Shown: piece by piece, positions 18,524-26,755 of the stretch
Numbering within the stretch: the first letter of the stretch is position 1
How the letters are laid out: each line of letters opens with the position of its first letter
Assembly (NCBI RefSeq): GCF_900113865.1
Contig: NZ_FOQY01000009.1
Span: 124,001 to 188,000 of the forward strand
DNA length: 64,000 nt
DNA from: Streptosporangium canum
GTDB lineage: Bacteria; Actinomycetota; Actinomycetes; Streptosporangiales; Streptosporangiaceae
Reading direction: 5' to 3'
Program-made: the position numbers and the translations under genes
Notes under the pieces: model-generated
Seen by the model: the letters and a program-made list of their open reading frames with translations, nothing else
Database searches by the model: none
What the model was told of the DNA's origin: nothing

Positions 18524-19480
18524 TCAGGCGGCGCCGCGGGCGGCGGCCTGTTCCAGCAGGACACGGCAGAGGGTGCCGAGGTCGTCGCCGGCGGCCTCGA
18601 CGGCCATCGGGAAGAGGGAGGTCTCGGTCATGCCGGGGGCGACGTTGACCTCAAGGAAGTGGGGGAGGCCGTCCCCGTCGACGATGAGGTCGGTGCGGGA
18701 GATGTCACGGAGACCGAGGGCGGTGTGCGCGGTCACGGCCATCTCGGCGCAGGCGGCGGCGGCCTCGGGGGACAGGCGGGCGGGGGCGAAGAACTCGGTG
18801 TGGCCGGCGGTGTAGCGGGCCGCGTAGTCGTAGACGCCCTTGTCGGGAACGATCTCCACGGCGGGCAGAGCCGTCGGACCCCCGCCGAGGTCGACCACGG
18901 AGACGGCCACCTCGACGCCCTCGACGCAGCGCTCGATCAGCGCGGTGTCGCCGTAGGCGAAGCAGCCGACCATGGCGGCCGGAAGGTCCTCGGCGGCGCG
19001 CACGATCGACGCGCCGAGCGCGGAGCCGCCGCGGGAGGGCTTGACGAACAGGGGGAGACCGAGGCGTTCCACGATGCGGGTCAGCACCGTGGCGGCGCCG
19101 AGGTCGTGGAAGGTCTCCTTGGGAAGGGTCACCGAGTCGGGGGTGCGCAGGCCGACGGAGCGGACGACCGTCTTGGCGGTGGGCTTGTCGAAGGCCACCC
19201 GGCATGCGTCGGGGCCGGCGCCGACGTAGGGGACGGAGAGGAGTTCGAGCACCGAGCGGATGGCGCCGTCCTCACCGGCTCCGCCGTGGAGGGTGACGAA
19301 GACCGCGTCCGGCGGGTCGGCGAGTATGGAGGGCACCAGCGAGGCGTCGGTGTCACGGGTCTCCACGACGATCCCCGCCCCGCGCAGCACCTCGCTCACC
19401 CGGCGGCCGGAGCGGAGCGACACCTCCCGCTCATAGGACAGTCCGCCTGCCAGGACGAGCACGTAGCCCAGATCACTCAC
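18524..19480 (-). CDS. D-alanine--D-alanine ligase family protein (ATP-grasp)
   Basis: ATP-grasp enzyme resembling Ddl, which joins two D-alanines for peptidoglycan synthesis. It has 318 aa. N-terminal VLVLAGGLSYEREVSLRSG, then VFVTLHGGAGEDGAIRSVLE, ATP-binding PLFVKPSRGGSALGAS and metal-site HFLEVNVAPGMTETSLFP are all present. GTG at 19480 with AGAGAGG nine bases upstream is preferred over an extension to 19555. This origin-linked copy may not be the housekeeping Ddl, and a related dipeptide ligase activity is possible. Confidence 0.82.
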   Translation of the reverse strand: MSDLGYVLVLAGGLSYEREVSLRSGRRVSEVLRGAGIVVETRDTDASLVPSILADPPDAVFVTLHGGAGEDGAIRSVLELLSVPYVGAGPDACRVAFDKPTAKTVVRSVGLRTPDSVTLPKETFHDLGAATVLTRIVERLGLPLFVKPSRGGSALGASIVRAAEDLPAAMVGCFAYGDTALIERCVEGVEVAVSVVDLGGGPTALPAVEIVPDKGVYDYAARYTAGHTEFFAPARLSPEAAAACAEMAVTAHTALGLRDISRTDLIVDGDGLPHFLEVNVAPGMTETSLFPMAVEAAGDDLGTLCRVLLEQAAARGAA

Positions 19481-19616
19481 CCGAAATACCTCTCTTCGCT
19501 GCCCGCGCCGAGCCGATGAGGGGCTCTCACCACGACCGGGGTGTTCGCCGCACAACGACGCCGGAAATCACCGTACGGCAACTCGCCGCATCGGTGTGCA
19601 CCCGAGGGATCCCATG

Positions 19617-19650
19617 TCGGCAGGCGCCTCCGCCGGGAGGCGCCTGCCGA
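19617..19650 (-). terminator. Terminator after the aminotransferase
   Basis: A perfect 14-bp stem (TCGGCAGGCGCCTC and its complement) with a six-base loop sits 8 bp beyond the aminotransferase stop on the minus strand. It separates that gene from the ligase gene downstream. No T-run follows, as is common in high-GC actinomycetes. Confidence 0.75.
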
Positions 19651-19658
19651 GGAAGGTG

Positions 19659-20984
19659 TCAGGCGAGATCAGGCCCCGGGGTGTCCACTCCGATGTGGTC
19701 GGGAGAGGAGCCGGTGCCGAACGTGTCGCGCAGCCGCAGCTCCTGCTCGATCACTCCGGCCAGGCGGCGGACGCCTTCACGGATGCGGTCGGGCTCCGGA
19801 TAGCAGTAGGACAGCCGCATGTGCCGCGCACCGCCGCCGTCGGCGTAGAAGCCGGTGCCCGGGACGAAGGCCACCCGTTCGGAGACCGCGCGTGGCAGGA
19901 GCGCCTTGGAATCGAGCCCCTCGGGCAGGGTGGCCCAGACGAAGAAGCCGCCGCTGGGACGGGTCCAGGTGAAGCCGGCGGGCATGAGGGCCTCGAGCGA
20001 GCTGAGCATGGCGTCGCGGCGCTCGCGGTAGAGCTCCCGGAAGGTCTTGATCTGCTCACGCCACGGCTGGGTGGCGAGGTACTGCCCGACGGCGAGCTGG
20101 GTGAAGGAGGAGTGGGACAGGACCGCCGACTCCATCGCCAGCACCAGCTTGTCGCGGATGGCGTGCGGGGCCAGCGCCCAGCCGACCCGGAAACCGGGGG
20201 CCAGGGTCTTGGAGAACGAGCCGAGGTAGACCACGCCGTCGGCGTTGTCGGCGCGCAGCGCCCGCATGGGCTCGCCGTCGAAGCCGAGCAGGCCGTACGG
20301 ATTGTCCTCGACGATCAGCACGTCGGCTCGCTGGCAGATGTCCAGCACCTGCTGCCTGCGCGCCGCGTTGAGCGTCACTCCGGCGGGGTTCTGGAAGGTG
20401 GGGATGGTGTAAAAGAACTTGATCGGGCTGCCCGCGGTCTTGAGGGCGTAGATGGTCTGGGCGAGCGACTCGGGGATGACCCCCTCGTCGTCCATGGCGA
20501 TGTGGACGACCTTGGCCTGGTAGGCGGAGAAGGTGCCCAGCGCGCCCACGTAGGAGGGCCCCTCGGCGAGGATGACGTCGCCGGGGTCGATGAAGATGCG
20601 GGTGATCAGGTCGAGGGCCTGCTGCGAGCCGACGGTCACCACGACGTCGTCGGAGTTGGCCTCGATCCCCTCCATGCGCATGACGTCGCAGATCTGCTCG
20701 CGCAGGTGCGGGTCGCCCTGGCCGGATCCGTACTGCAGGGCGACCGGGCCCCGGCGGGCCACCAGGTCGGCGACGAGCTCTCCCACGGTGTCGAGGGGGA
20801 GCGCTGTGACGTACGGCATGCCACCGGCGAGCGAGACCACCTCGGGCCTCGACGCGACGGCGAAAAGAGCTCGAACCTCGGAGGCGACCATCCCGGTAGC
20901 TCGTGCGGCGTACCGGTCGACGTAGGCGTCGATGCGGGAGCCTTGGGCCGCGACGGTCTGACCGTGATCTGACTCTTGGGGCAC
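19659..20984 (-). CDS. PLP-dependent class I/II aminotransferase (LysN/2-aminoadipate type)
   Basis: Fold-type I aminotransferase of 441 aa, closest in style to 2-aminoadipate/multisubstrate transaminases. The PLP lysine is K259 in GSFSKTLAPGFR. VGSQQALDLI (118-127), TIPTFQNPAG (193-202) and VEDNPYG (225-231) are the usual cofactor-pocket motifs. GTG at 20984 is preceded by AGGAGG six bases away. A transaminase of this kind lies at this position in other actinomycete parAB neighbourhoods; its substrate is unknown. Confidence 0.86.
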   Translation of the reverse strand: MPQESDHGQTVAAQGSRIDAYVDRYAARATGMVASEVRALFAVASRPEVVSLAGGMPYVTALPLDTVGELVADLVARRGPVALQYGSGQGDPHLREQICDVMRMEGIEANSDDVVVTVGSQQALDLITRIFIDPGDVILAEGPSYVGALGTFSAYQAKVVHIAMDDEGVIPESLAQTIYALKTAGSPIKFFYTIPTFQNPAGVTLNAARRQQVLDICQRADVLIVEDNPYGLLGFDGEPMRALRADNADGVVYLGSFSKTLAPGFRVGWALAPHAIRDKLVLAMESAVLSHSSFTQLAVGQYLATQPWREQIKTFRELYRERRDAMLSSLEALMPAGFTWTRPSGGFFVWATLPEGLDSKALLPRAVSERVAFVPGTGFYADGGGARHMRLSYCYPEPDRIREGVRRLAGVIEQELRLRDTFGTGSSPDHIGVDTPGPDLA

Positions 20985-21186
20985 GGTCCACCTCCTAGGT
21001 TATGTGGAGCACAGGGTGCTCATGCTAGAGAAACCAGGGTACGTCAGTGGTTGTTGTCGTCTGCGTGGGGGGACGGGACACCCTGAAACCGGGACCCTCA
21101 CTGAGCTACGATGCCAGCTGGGGACGCCGTTTTCGCGCGTTTTTCGCCATGGCTTGCACTCGTCTCGCCAGGATTGGGGCCAACAG

Positions 21187-21807
21187 GTGTCGCGTCGGCT
21201 GGCAAACGTCACACTCGACAATCTCGACGACCTGCCGCGCCGTTGCCGCCGGTGCGTCTTCTGGGAGCTGGATCCCGTCAACGGGAACCGGGCTGTCGAG
21301 GTGGGTGATCCGGGGCTGGAGAAAGAGGCCTGGATCTCGTCCACCCTGCTGGAATGGGGGAGCTGCGGCAAGATCGTCTATGTGGACGGCGTGGCGGCCG
21401 GCTTCGTGCTCTACGCGCCGCCGCACTACGTGCCGCGCTCGGTGGCCTTCCCGACCTCGCCGGTCAGCGCCGACGCCGTGCTGCTGATGACCGCGCACAT
21501 CGTCCCCGAGTTCTCCGGCGGCGGCCTGGGCCGGATGCTGGTCCAGGGCGTGGCCAAGGACCTGACCCGGCGCGGGGTGCGGGCGATCGAGGCGTTCGGC
21601 GACCTGAAGTGGGAGCAGCCGGGGGCGTGCCTGATGCCCGCCGACTACCTGCTCTCCGTGGGGTTCAAGACGGTCCGGCCGCATCTGCGCTTCCCCCGGC
21701 TCCGCCTTGAGCTCAAGACCGCCGTGTCGTGGCGGGAGGACGTCGAGGTGGCGCTGGAGCGGCTGCTGGGCTCCATGAGCCCTGAGAGGGCGCTACGGCC
21801 CGTCTGA
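21187..21807 (+). CDS. GNAT-family N-acetyltransferase
   Basis: A 206-aa GCN5-related acetyltransferase. The acetyl-CoA loop is in HIVPEFSGGGLGRMLVQGV; RRGVRAIEAFGD and the C-terminal LLSVGFKTVRPH follow. An N-terminal RRCRRCVFWELD with two cysteines resembles a conserved actinobacterial subgroup found next to trx genes (cf. Rv3916c). GTG at 21187 is chosen because conservation appears to start there; its ribosome-binding site is weak and the frame stays open to 21004. Substrate unknown. Confidence 0.8.
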   Translation: MSRRLANVTLDNLDDLPRRCRRCVFWELDPVNGNRAVEVGDPGLEKEAWISSTLLEWGSCGKIVYVDGVAAGFVLYAPPHYVPRSVAFPTSPVSADAVLLMTAHIVPEFSGGGLGRMLVQGVAKDLTRRGVRAIEAFGDLKWEQPGACLMPADYLLSVGFKTVRPHLRFPRLRLELKTAVSWREDVEVALERLLGSMSPERALRPV

Positions 21808-21894
21808 CGGTCCTCGGGCTTGGCGCCCGCACCTCTGCCCCGGAGCGGCGCTATGGCCCATCTGGGCCGGGTATGGACCCTCTGGAGGACGCGC

Positions 21895-21927
21895 GAAAGC
21901 CCCCTGCCATCGGGCGAGGGGGCTTTC
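21895..21927. terminator. Bidirectional terminator between GNAT gene and trxA
   Basis: An 11-bp perfect stem GAAAGCCCCCT / AGGGGGCTTTC with an 11-base loop; A-rich and T-rich ends let it work for both convergent genes. The rest of 21808-21997 contains no gene. Confidence 0.8.
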
Positions 21928-21997
21928 ACTGGGTGGGTGTGCCGCTCGGAAGCGGGTGGTACGGCGTGCGCCGTGGGGTGCGCGGGCCGCAGGGGGC

Positions 21998-22321
21998 CTA
22001 GATGATGCCCTCGAGCTCGCGGAGCAGCATGGCCTTCGGCTTGGCGCCGATGATCTGCTTCACGACCTCTCCGTTCTTATAGACGTTCAGGGTCGGAATC
22101 TGGAGTACGCCGTAATTGCCGGCAGTCGCCGGATTCTCGTCGACGTTCAGCTTGACGACGGTCAGCTTCTCGGCCTGCTCGTTCGCGATCTCCTCCAGGA
22201 TCGGCGCGACCTGGCGGCAGGGGCCGCACCACTCGGCCCAGAAGTCGACGATGACGGGCTTGTCGCTCTTGAGGACGTCGGCGTCGAAGCTGGCGTCGGT
22301 CACGTTCTTGATGGCGCCCAA
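21998..22321 (-). CDS. trxA: Thioredoxin
   Basis: A 107-aa thioredoxin with the active site WCGPC at 31-35, VDFWAE before it, and the cis-proline loop [11 protein letters not shown]. It reduces protein disulfides using electrons from TrxB. The start appears to be TTG at 22321, giving [23 protein letters not shown] lies upstream. It is 36 bp downstream of trxB and almost certainly co-transcribed from the SigR-type promoter ahead of trxB. Confidence 0.96.
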   Translation of the reverse strand: MGAIKNVTDASFDADVLKSDKPVIVDFWAEWCGPCRQVAPILEEIANEQAEKLTVVKLNVDENPATAGNYGVLQIPTLNVYKNGEVVKQIIGAKPKAMLLRELEGII

Positions 22322-22357
22322 GGTTCCTGCTCTCCCTATCCGGTGGTGCTGTCGGTG

Positions 22358-23290
22358 TCAGTTGTCGTCGTGGTCGCTCAGCCAGCGCTCGGCGTCGAGC
22401 GAGGCGGCGGTGCCGGTGCCGGCGGCGGTGATCGCCTGGCGGTAGATGTGGTCGACGACGTCGCCGGCGGCGAAGACACCGTCAAGGTTGGTCCGCGTGA
22501 AGGGGGAGTCGACCTTGATGTAGCCCTCGTCGTCGAGCTCCACCTGGCCCTTGACGAGCTCGGAGCGGGGGTCGTGGCCGATCGCGATGAACAGGCCGGT
22601 GGCCGGGAGCTCGCTCTCCTCGCCGGTCTTGAGGTTGCGCAGGCGGACACCGGAGACCTTGGACTCGCCCAGGACGTCGACGACCTCGCTGTCCCAGACG
22701 AAACGGATCTTCTCGTTCGCGAACGCGCGGTCCTGCATGATCTTGCTGGCGCGCAGCTCGTCGCGGCGGTGCACGACGGTCACCGACGCGGCGAACCGGG
22801 TGAGGAAGATGGCCTCCTCCATGGCGGTGTCGCCGCCGCCGACGACCACGATGTCCTGGCCGCGGAAGAAGAAGCCGTCACAGGTGGCACACCAGGAGAC
22901 GCCGTGGCCGGACAGGCGCTTCTCGTTGGGCACGCCCAGCTCGCGGTAGCCGGAGCCCATGGCCAGGATGACGGCCTTGGCGTGGTAGGTGTCGGTGGCG
23001 GTCCTGACGACCTTGGGGGTGACGGTCAGGTCGACCTCGACCACGTCGTCGGCGAGCAGCTCGGCGCCGAACCGCTCGGCCTGCTTGCGCAGGTTGTCCA
23101 TGAGGTCGGGGCCCATGATCCCGTCGGGGAAGCCGGGAAAGTTCTCCACCTCGGTGGTGTTCATCAGCGCGCCGCCGGCGGTGACCGAACCCTCGAAGAT
23201 CAGGGGCTTGAGGTCGGCACGCGCAGAGTACACAGCCGACGTGTAACCGGCGGGACCCGATCCGATGATGATCACATTCCGGACGTCCAT
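22358..23290 (-). CDS. trxB: Thioredoxin-disulfide reductase
   Basis: NADPH-dependent flavoprotein, 310 aa, that recharges thioredoxin. FAD-binding [10 protein letters not shown] is at 10-19, the redox pair is C134-ATC-C137 in [10 protein letters not shown], and the NADPH site [10 protein letters not shown] is at 151-160. ATG at 23290 is preferred over an upstream in-frame extension because GGAGAGG lies ten bases before it and homology begins there. The putative SigR promoter at 23329-23356 would give a leader of roughly 30 nt. Confidence 0.97.
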   Translation of the reverse strand: MDVRNVIIIGSGPAGYTSAVYSARADLKPLIFEGSVTAGGALMNTTEVENFPGFPDGIMGPDLMDNLRKQAERFGAELLADDVVEVDLTVTPKVVRTATDTYHAKAVILAMGSGYRELGVPNEKRLSGHGVSWCATCDGFFFRGQDIVVVGGGDTAMEEAIFLTRFAASVTVVHRRDELRASKIMQDRAFANEKIRFVWDSEVVDVLGESKVSGVRLRNLKTGEESELPATGLFIAIGHDPRSELVKGQVELDDEGYIKVDSPFTRTNLDGVFAAGDVVDHIYRQAITAAGTGTAASLDAERWLSDHDDN

Positions 23291-23328
23291 CACTGCTGCG
23301 CCTCTCCTTTTGTCATTGCCAGTGGCGT

Positions 23329-23356
23329 CAACAGATCCTAGGCGGCGGTGATTCCC
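23329..23356 (-). promoter_or_regulatory. SigR-type promoter of trxBA
   Basis: Reading the minus strand, GGGAAT (23356-23351) is followed after exactly 18 bp by GTTG (23332-23329). This matches the disulfide-stress SigR/SigH promoter of Streptomyces and mycobacteria (GGGAAT-N18-GTT), whose best-known target is trxBA. Neither sigR nor rsrA is in the window. Confidence 0.82.
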
Positions 23357-23370
23357 GGGTGAGACGAGAA

Positions 23371-23400
23371 GGCCCGGCATGGACGAATCCATGCCGGGCC
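23371..23400 (-). terminator. Terminator between the anti-sigma gene and trxB
   Basis: Perfect 13-bp stem (GGCCCGGCATGGA) with a four-base loop, 26 bp after the anti-sigma stop. It isolates the trxBA promoter from sigM-operon read-through. The next minus-strand bases are TTCTCG. Confidence 0.85.
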
Positions 23401-23426
23401 TCTTCTTGGATGGGGGCTCTTGGTGA

Positions 23427-24302
23427 TCAGTTCCAGCTTGCGAGAGCGGGCTTGCGCAGGTTCTCGCACTGCAGGCCCACGACGTGGACGCGCACCGAGT
23501 TCTTCTTCTGGTTCTGCCAGAAGACCATGATGTTGGCGTCCTGACCGTTGTAGAGGCCCTGGTCCACCGCGAACGGCGACTTCCCGACCTTGGCGGAGAC
23601 CTGCTGGACACACTGTTCGAGCTTGGCGCCCGCGCTCATGTCCTTGGCGTCCACGATCTGCGCCGGGCCGATGTAGTCGAGCAGCGAGCCGCTGAGCTCC
23701 TGCTCGGTGTAGTTCCAGTTGCTGTCGGTCAGCTTGTAGCCCTGACCGGTGGCGGTCGCGGGCTGGGCGATCGTCGCCGGGCGCTCCGCACCCGGTGCGG
23801 AGAGCACGTTGCTCGTCACCACGGTCCCGCCGACCACGGCGGCCAGCACTCCCGCCGCCGCGACGGGCATGGCCCACCGGGGCCGTCGCGTGGCCTTGCG
23901 CCGCTTGGCCGGAATGACCGGAGTGACGGTGCCGTCGTCGCCGACGACTCCGAGCCGTGTCACCGGCTCCGGCTCCGGCTCGGGAAGAGAGGTCCTCTCC
24001 CACGGCGCGTCGCGCATTATGTCGTCCCAGGCCGGTGCTTCCACCAGGCCTACTCCACCTCCACGGAAGCTTTCGGCCTCTGCGGCCAGCGCGCGGTCGA
24101 TCCTGAGTGCGACTCCCATCGGCATGGCCGGGGTAGGCGTCGCTGACAGCACCTCACGGACCGCTGCGAGGTCGGCAAGGCTCTCGCCACAGGGATCGCA
24201 GATCGCGAGATGCTCGCGTACCTGCAGGGCCGTGGCGGCGTCAAGAAGACCTTCGGCCAGCTCGGCCAAGATCTCCAGGTCGTAGTGCGTATCACCCGTC
24301 AC
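23427..24302 (-). CDS. Zinc-finger (ZAS-type) anti-sigma factor
   Basis: Probable membrane-bound anti-sigma factor for the adjacent ECF sigma factor. It has 291 aa. The N-terminal zinc-binding HxxxCxxC motif is H31-LAI-C35-DP-C38. A basic stretch then a single membrane segment lies at about 143-165, followed by an extracytoplasmic domain of about 125 residues with two cysteines. GTG at 24302 with GGGAG nine bases upstream is preferred; it overlaps the sigM 3' end by 11 bp, indicating coupling. The arrangement matches sigM-rsmA of M. tuberculosis. Confidence 0.88.
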   Translation of the reverse strand: MTGDTHYDLEILAELAEGLLDAATALQVREHLAICDPCGESLADLAAVREVLSATPTPAMPMGVALRIDRALAAEAESFRGGGVGLVEAPAWDDIMRDAPWERTSLPEPEPEPVTRLGVVGDDGTVTPVIPAKRRKATRRPRWAMPVAAAGVLAAVVGGTVVTSNVLSAPGAERPATIAQPATATGQGYKLTDSNWNYTEQELSGSLLDYIGPAQIVDAKDMSAGAKLEQCVQQVSAKVGKSPFAVDQGLYNGQDANIMVFWQNQKKNSVRVHVVGLQCENLRKPALASWN

Positions 24303-24939
24303 GAAGTTCTGCTCCCTTCGCGGATGAGACGCGAGACAGGTCTGATCGGTTCCGTAAGTGCGAAAGAATTGGCGCGAGTTTCGCGCGTCCACGCGCGCAT
24401 CGGCTCTTCACGGTGCCGCTCGGCACCTCCAGGACCTGGGCGGCGTCCTCGACGGAGTAGCCCATCATGTCCACGAGCACCAGCGCGGCCCGCTGGTCGG
24501 CGGGGAGCAGCTTGAGCGCGGCCGAGACCTCCATGGAGACCTCGCGCTCGGCTGTCTGGTCGAGCACCGGGGTGTCGCGTTCGGCGGCCTCGACGAGCTC
24601 GTCGTCGGCGACCGGGCGTACGGACTTCCTGCGCATGCGGTCCAGGCAGGCGTTGACCACGATGCGGTGCAGCCACGTGGTGACGGCCGCCTCGCCGCGG
24701 AAGCTGTCGGCCTTGCGATAGGCCGAGACGAAGGCGTCCTGTACGGCGTCGGCCGCCTCGTCGGGGTCGCCCAGCGTGCGCAGGGCGACCGCCCACATGC
24801 GGTCGCGATGTCGCTTGACTATTTCACTGAAAGCGTGCGGATCCCCGGCGATATGCCGGGTCAGCAGATCGGCGTCGGACACTGCTGCCCGCGCCATCTG
24901 CTGTTCCGCCGCTGGCGGGGTCTCGGGTGGGGAATTCAC
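24292..24939 (-). CDS. sigM: ECF RNA polymerase sigma factor, SigM-like
   Basis: Extracytoplasmic-function sigma factor, 215 aa. Region 2 (about 35-105) includes DAVQDAFVSAYRKADSFRGE and TWLHRIVVNACLDRMRRK; region 4 (about 140-190) includes LPADQRAALVLVDMMGYS and SGTVKSRCARGRAKL. GTG at 24939. It overlaps its anti-sigma partner and lies between trxBA and the murJ block, as sigM does in M. tuberculosis, so an envelope or redox stress role is plausible. I could not find a convincing autoregulatory promoter in 24940-25051. Confidence 0.92.
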   Translation of the reverse strand: MNSPPETPPAAEQQMARAAVSDADLLTRHIAGDPHAFSEIVKRHRDRMWAVALRTLGDPDEAADAVQDAFVSAYRKADSFRGEAAVTTWLHRIVVNACLDRMRRKSVRPVADDELVEAAERDTPVLDQTAEREVSMEVSAALKLLPADQRAALVLVDMMGYSVEDAAQVLEVPSGTVKSRCARGRAKLAPILSHLRNRSDLSRVSSAKGAELRDG

Positions 24940-25051
24940 AAGGAGAGTCCTGCTGCCGGTCCGGGGAGAACACCACTACGTGATAGATGGTGCCACGAAA
25001 TCTCCCATGATCGTCAAGGAGACGGATAAAACCGAGCAAATCGCACCGACG

Positions 25052-26560
25052 TCACTTCGTGGCGAGGATCTTGACGTCGATCACGGTGCCACGGTATTTG
25101 CCCTGGAAGGTGGGCATCTTGGTGAACCAGATCAGGACGTGTCTGCCCTTCTTCGGGGACTCGGCGGTGAAGACCTTCTTGCCGGAGGCCTCGGCGGACT
25201 TGCCGATCACGGTCATGTTCTTCAGGTCCTGGGAGTCGCCGACCCTGACCTCCGCGGAGCCGCCGGAACCGCTGCCGAAGTCGACCGACACCTGCTTCAC
25301 CGGCATGCTCTGGTCCAGGGTGAGCATCAGGCCGACGCCGTCCTTCAACCGGCCGAAGTCCTCGGAGTTGTAGGACTCGGAGTGCCAGTCGGTGGAGGGC
25401 TTGCCGTCCACCGCGTAGAGGGCGAGCTCGCCCCGCTCGTCGCCGCCGCCCAGCGGGTCGAAGCCGGTGGCGGAGGCGGGCTTCACCTCGCGGGTGGCGG
25501 TGGCCGCGGTCGGCGTGGGCGTGGCGGTCCCCTCCGCGACCGGGGTCCCGGCGTTGCCGATGCTGCGGCCGAGCGTCCAGGCGCCCAGGCCGACGGCCAC
25601 CATCACCAGCAGCACGACCATGGTCATGGCCACCTTGTTGAGCATCCCGCCACCGCCCGCCGGCCGGGGCTGCGGCTGGTAGTGGTGCTGTGGCGGGGTG
25701 GGGGCGCTGGGGCGCTGGGGCGCCGCGGTGTCGAGGCCCTCCGAGCGGGAGGACGCCACCGGGAGCGGGGGCGGGGGCGCGACGTGCATGGGGGTGGGCC
25801 GGGGCACCGAGGCGAGGGCTTCGGCGATCTCCTCGGGCGTCGTCAGCGGTTCGAGCCCGCGCCGGCTCTCCGGCAGCAGCACCCGGCAGGCGATGGTGTC
25901 GAGGTAGCCGGGGACGCCCGCGGTGACCTGGCGCGGTGAGCAGAAGCGGCCGTCGTCCATGGGGGCGGCGGGCAGCTCGCTCTCCTGCTCGTCGCCCGGC
26001 CAGTGGCCCGTCAGCCCGGCGTACAGTAGGCGGCCGAGGCCCTCGGCGTCGGTCCGGGCCGGGTCGTCGCTCGTCACGTCGGCCAGGACGGCGTCGACCC
26101 CCACGCCGAGCAGCTTGACCGTGCTGCCCGCGGTCCACACCAGGTGGTCGGGGGTCAGGCACAGGTGGGCCTGGTCCGCCTCGTGCGCGTGGGCCAGCGC
26201 CTCGGCGGCCTCCGCGACCAGCGCGGCGGCCCGCTCGGGGTCCAGCGGCCCAGAGGTGATCATGTCGGTGAGGGTCTCACCGCTCACCCACTCGCTGACG
26301 ACGTAGGAGTGGCCGTCGTCCTCGGTGGCGTCGAAGACCTGGGTCAGCCGCGGGTCGGTCAGCCGGCTGGCCGCCCGGGCGGCCGTGACGACCTCGTTGA
26401 GGCGGGGGAAGTCGGGGTCGAAGGTGTGCACGGCGACGGGCCGGGCGAGCACCTCGTCGATGGCCTTCCAGAGCGTGGCGCCGCCGGACTCGTGGACGCG
26501 GTCCTCAAGCCGGAAACGCTCGGCAAGCTTGGTGCCGGGCTCGACGGCGGAGGAACTCAT
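25052..26560 (-). CDS. Membrane-anchored pseudokinase with C-terminal extracytoplasmic domain
   Basis: A 502-aa protein resembling the Ser/Thr kinase-like part of mycobacterial MviN (Rv3910). The N-terminal ~250 residues follow the kinase fold but lack key residues: VAVH45 where VAxK is expected, AHLCLTPDHL (131-140) for HRDxKxxN, and LLGVGVD (150-156) for DFG. A Pro-rich linker, one membrane helix (about 309-331) and a ~150-aa extracytoplasmic domain resembling carbohydrate-binding discoidin-like domains follow. ATG at 26560. It is separate from murJ, 195 bp downstream, whereas in M. tuberculosis they are fused. It probably binds FhaA-type partners to control MurJ. Confidence 0.75.
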   Translation of the reverse strand: MSSSAVEPGTKLAERFRLEDRVHESGGATLWKAIDEVLARPVAVHTFDPDFPRLNEVVTAARAASRLTDPRLTQVFDATEDDGHSYVVSEWVSGETLTDMITSGPLDPERAAALVAEAAEALAHAHEADQAHLCLTPDHLVWTAGSTVKLLGVGVDAVLADVTSDDPARTDAEGLGRLLYAGLTGHWPGDEQESELPAAPMDDGRFCSPRQVTAGVPGYLDTIACRVLLPESRRGLEPLTTPEEIAEALASVPRPTPMHVAPPPPLPVASSRSEGLDTAAPQRPSAPTPPQHHYQPQPRPAGGGGMLNKVAMTMVVLLVMVAVGLGAWTLGRSIGNAGTPVAEGTATPTPTAATATREVKPASATGFDPLGGGDERGELALYAVDGKPSTDWHSESYNSEDFGRLKDGVGLMLTLDQSMPVKQVSVDFGSGSGGSAEVRVGDSQDLKNMTVIGKSAEASGKKVFTAESPKKGRHVLIWFTKMPTFQGKYRGTVIDVKILATK

Positions 26561-26755
26561 GAGCTCTCCGTAACTGAGAACACGCCAGCGTCTTGCCGGG
26601 TTGACACTTCAGGACACATCACGCGATGCCGGGTGGATCCGCCCACGCCCTCCTGCTTCCATTAGCCGCATGTCGTCACACGCGTCGCACCATGGTAGTC
26701 CCGCGCCGGTTCCGCCCGTGTTCTGCTTGTCAGACGCTTGGGACAAGTCTTGGGG

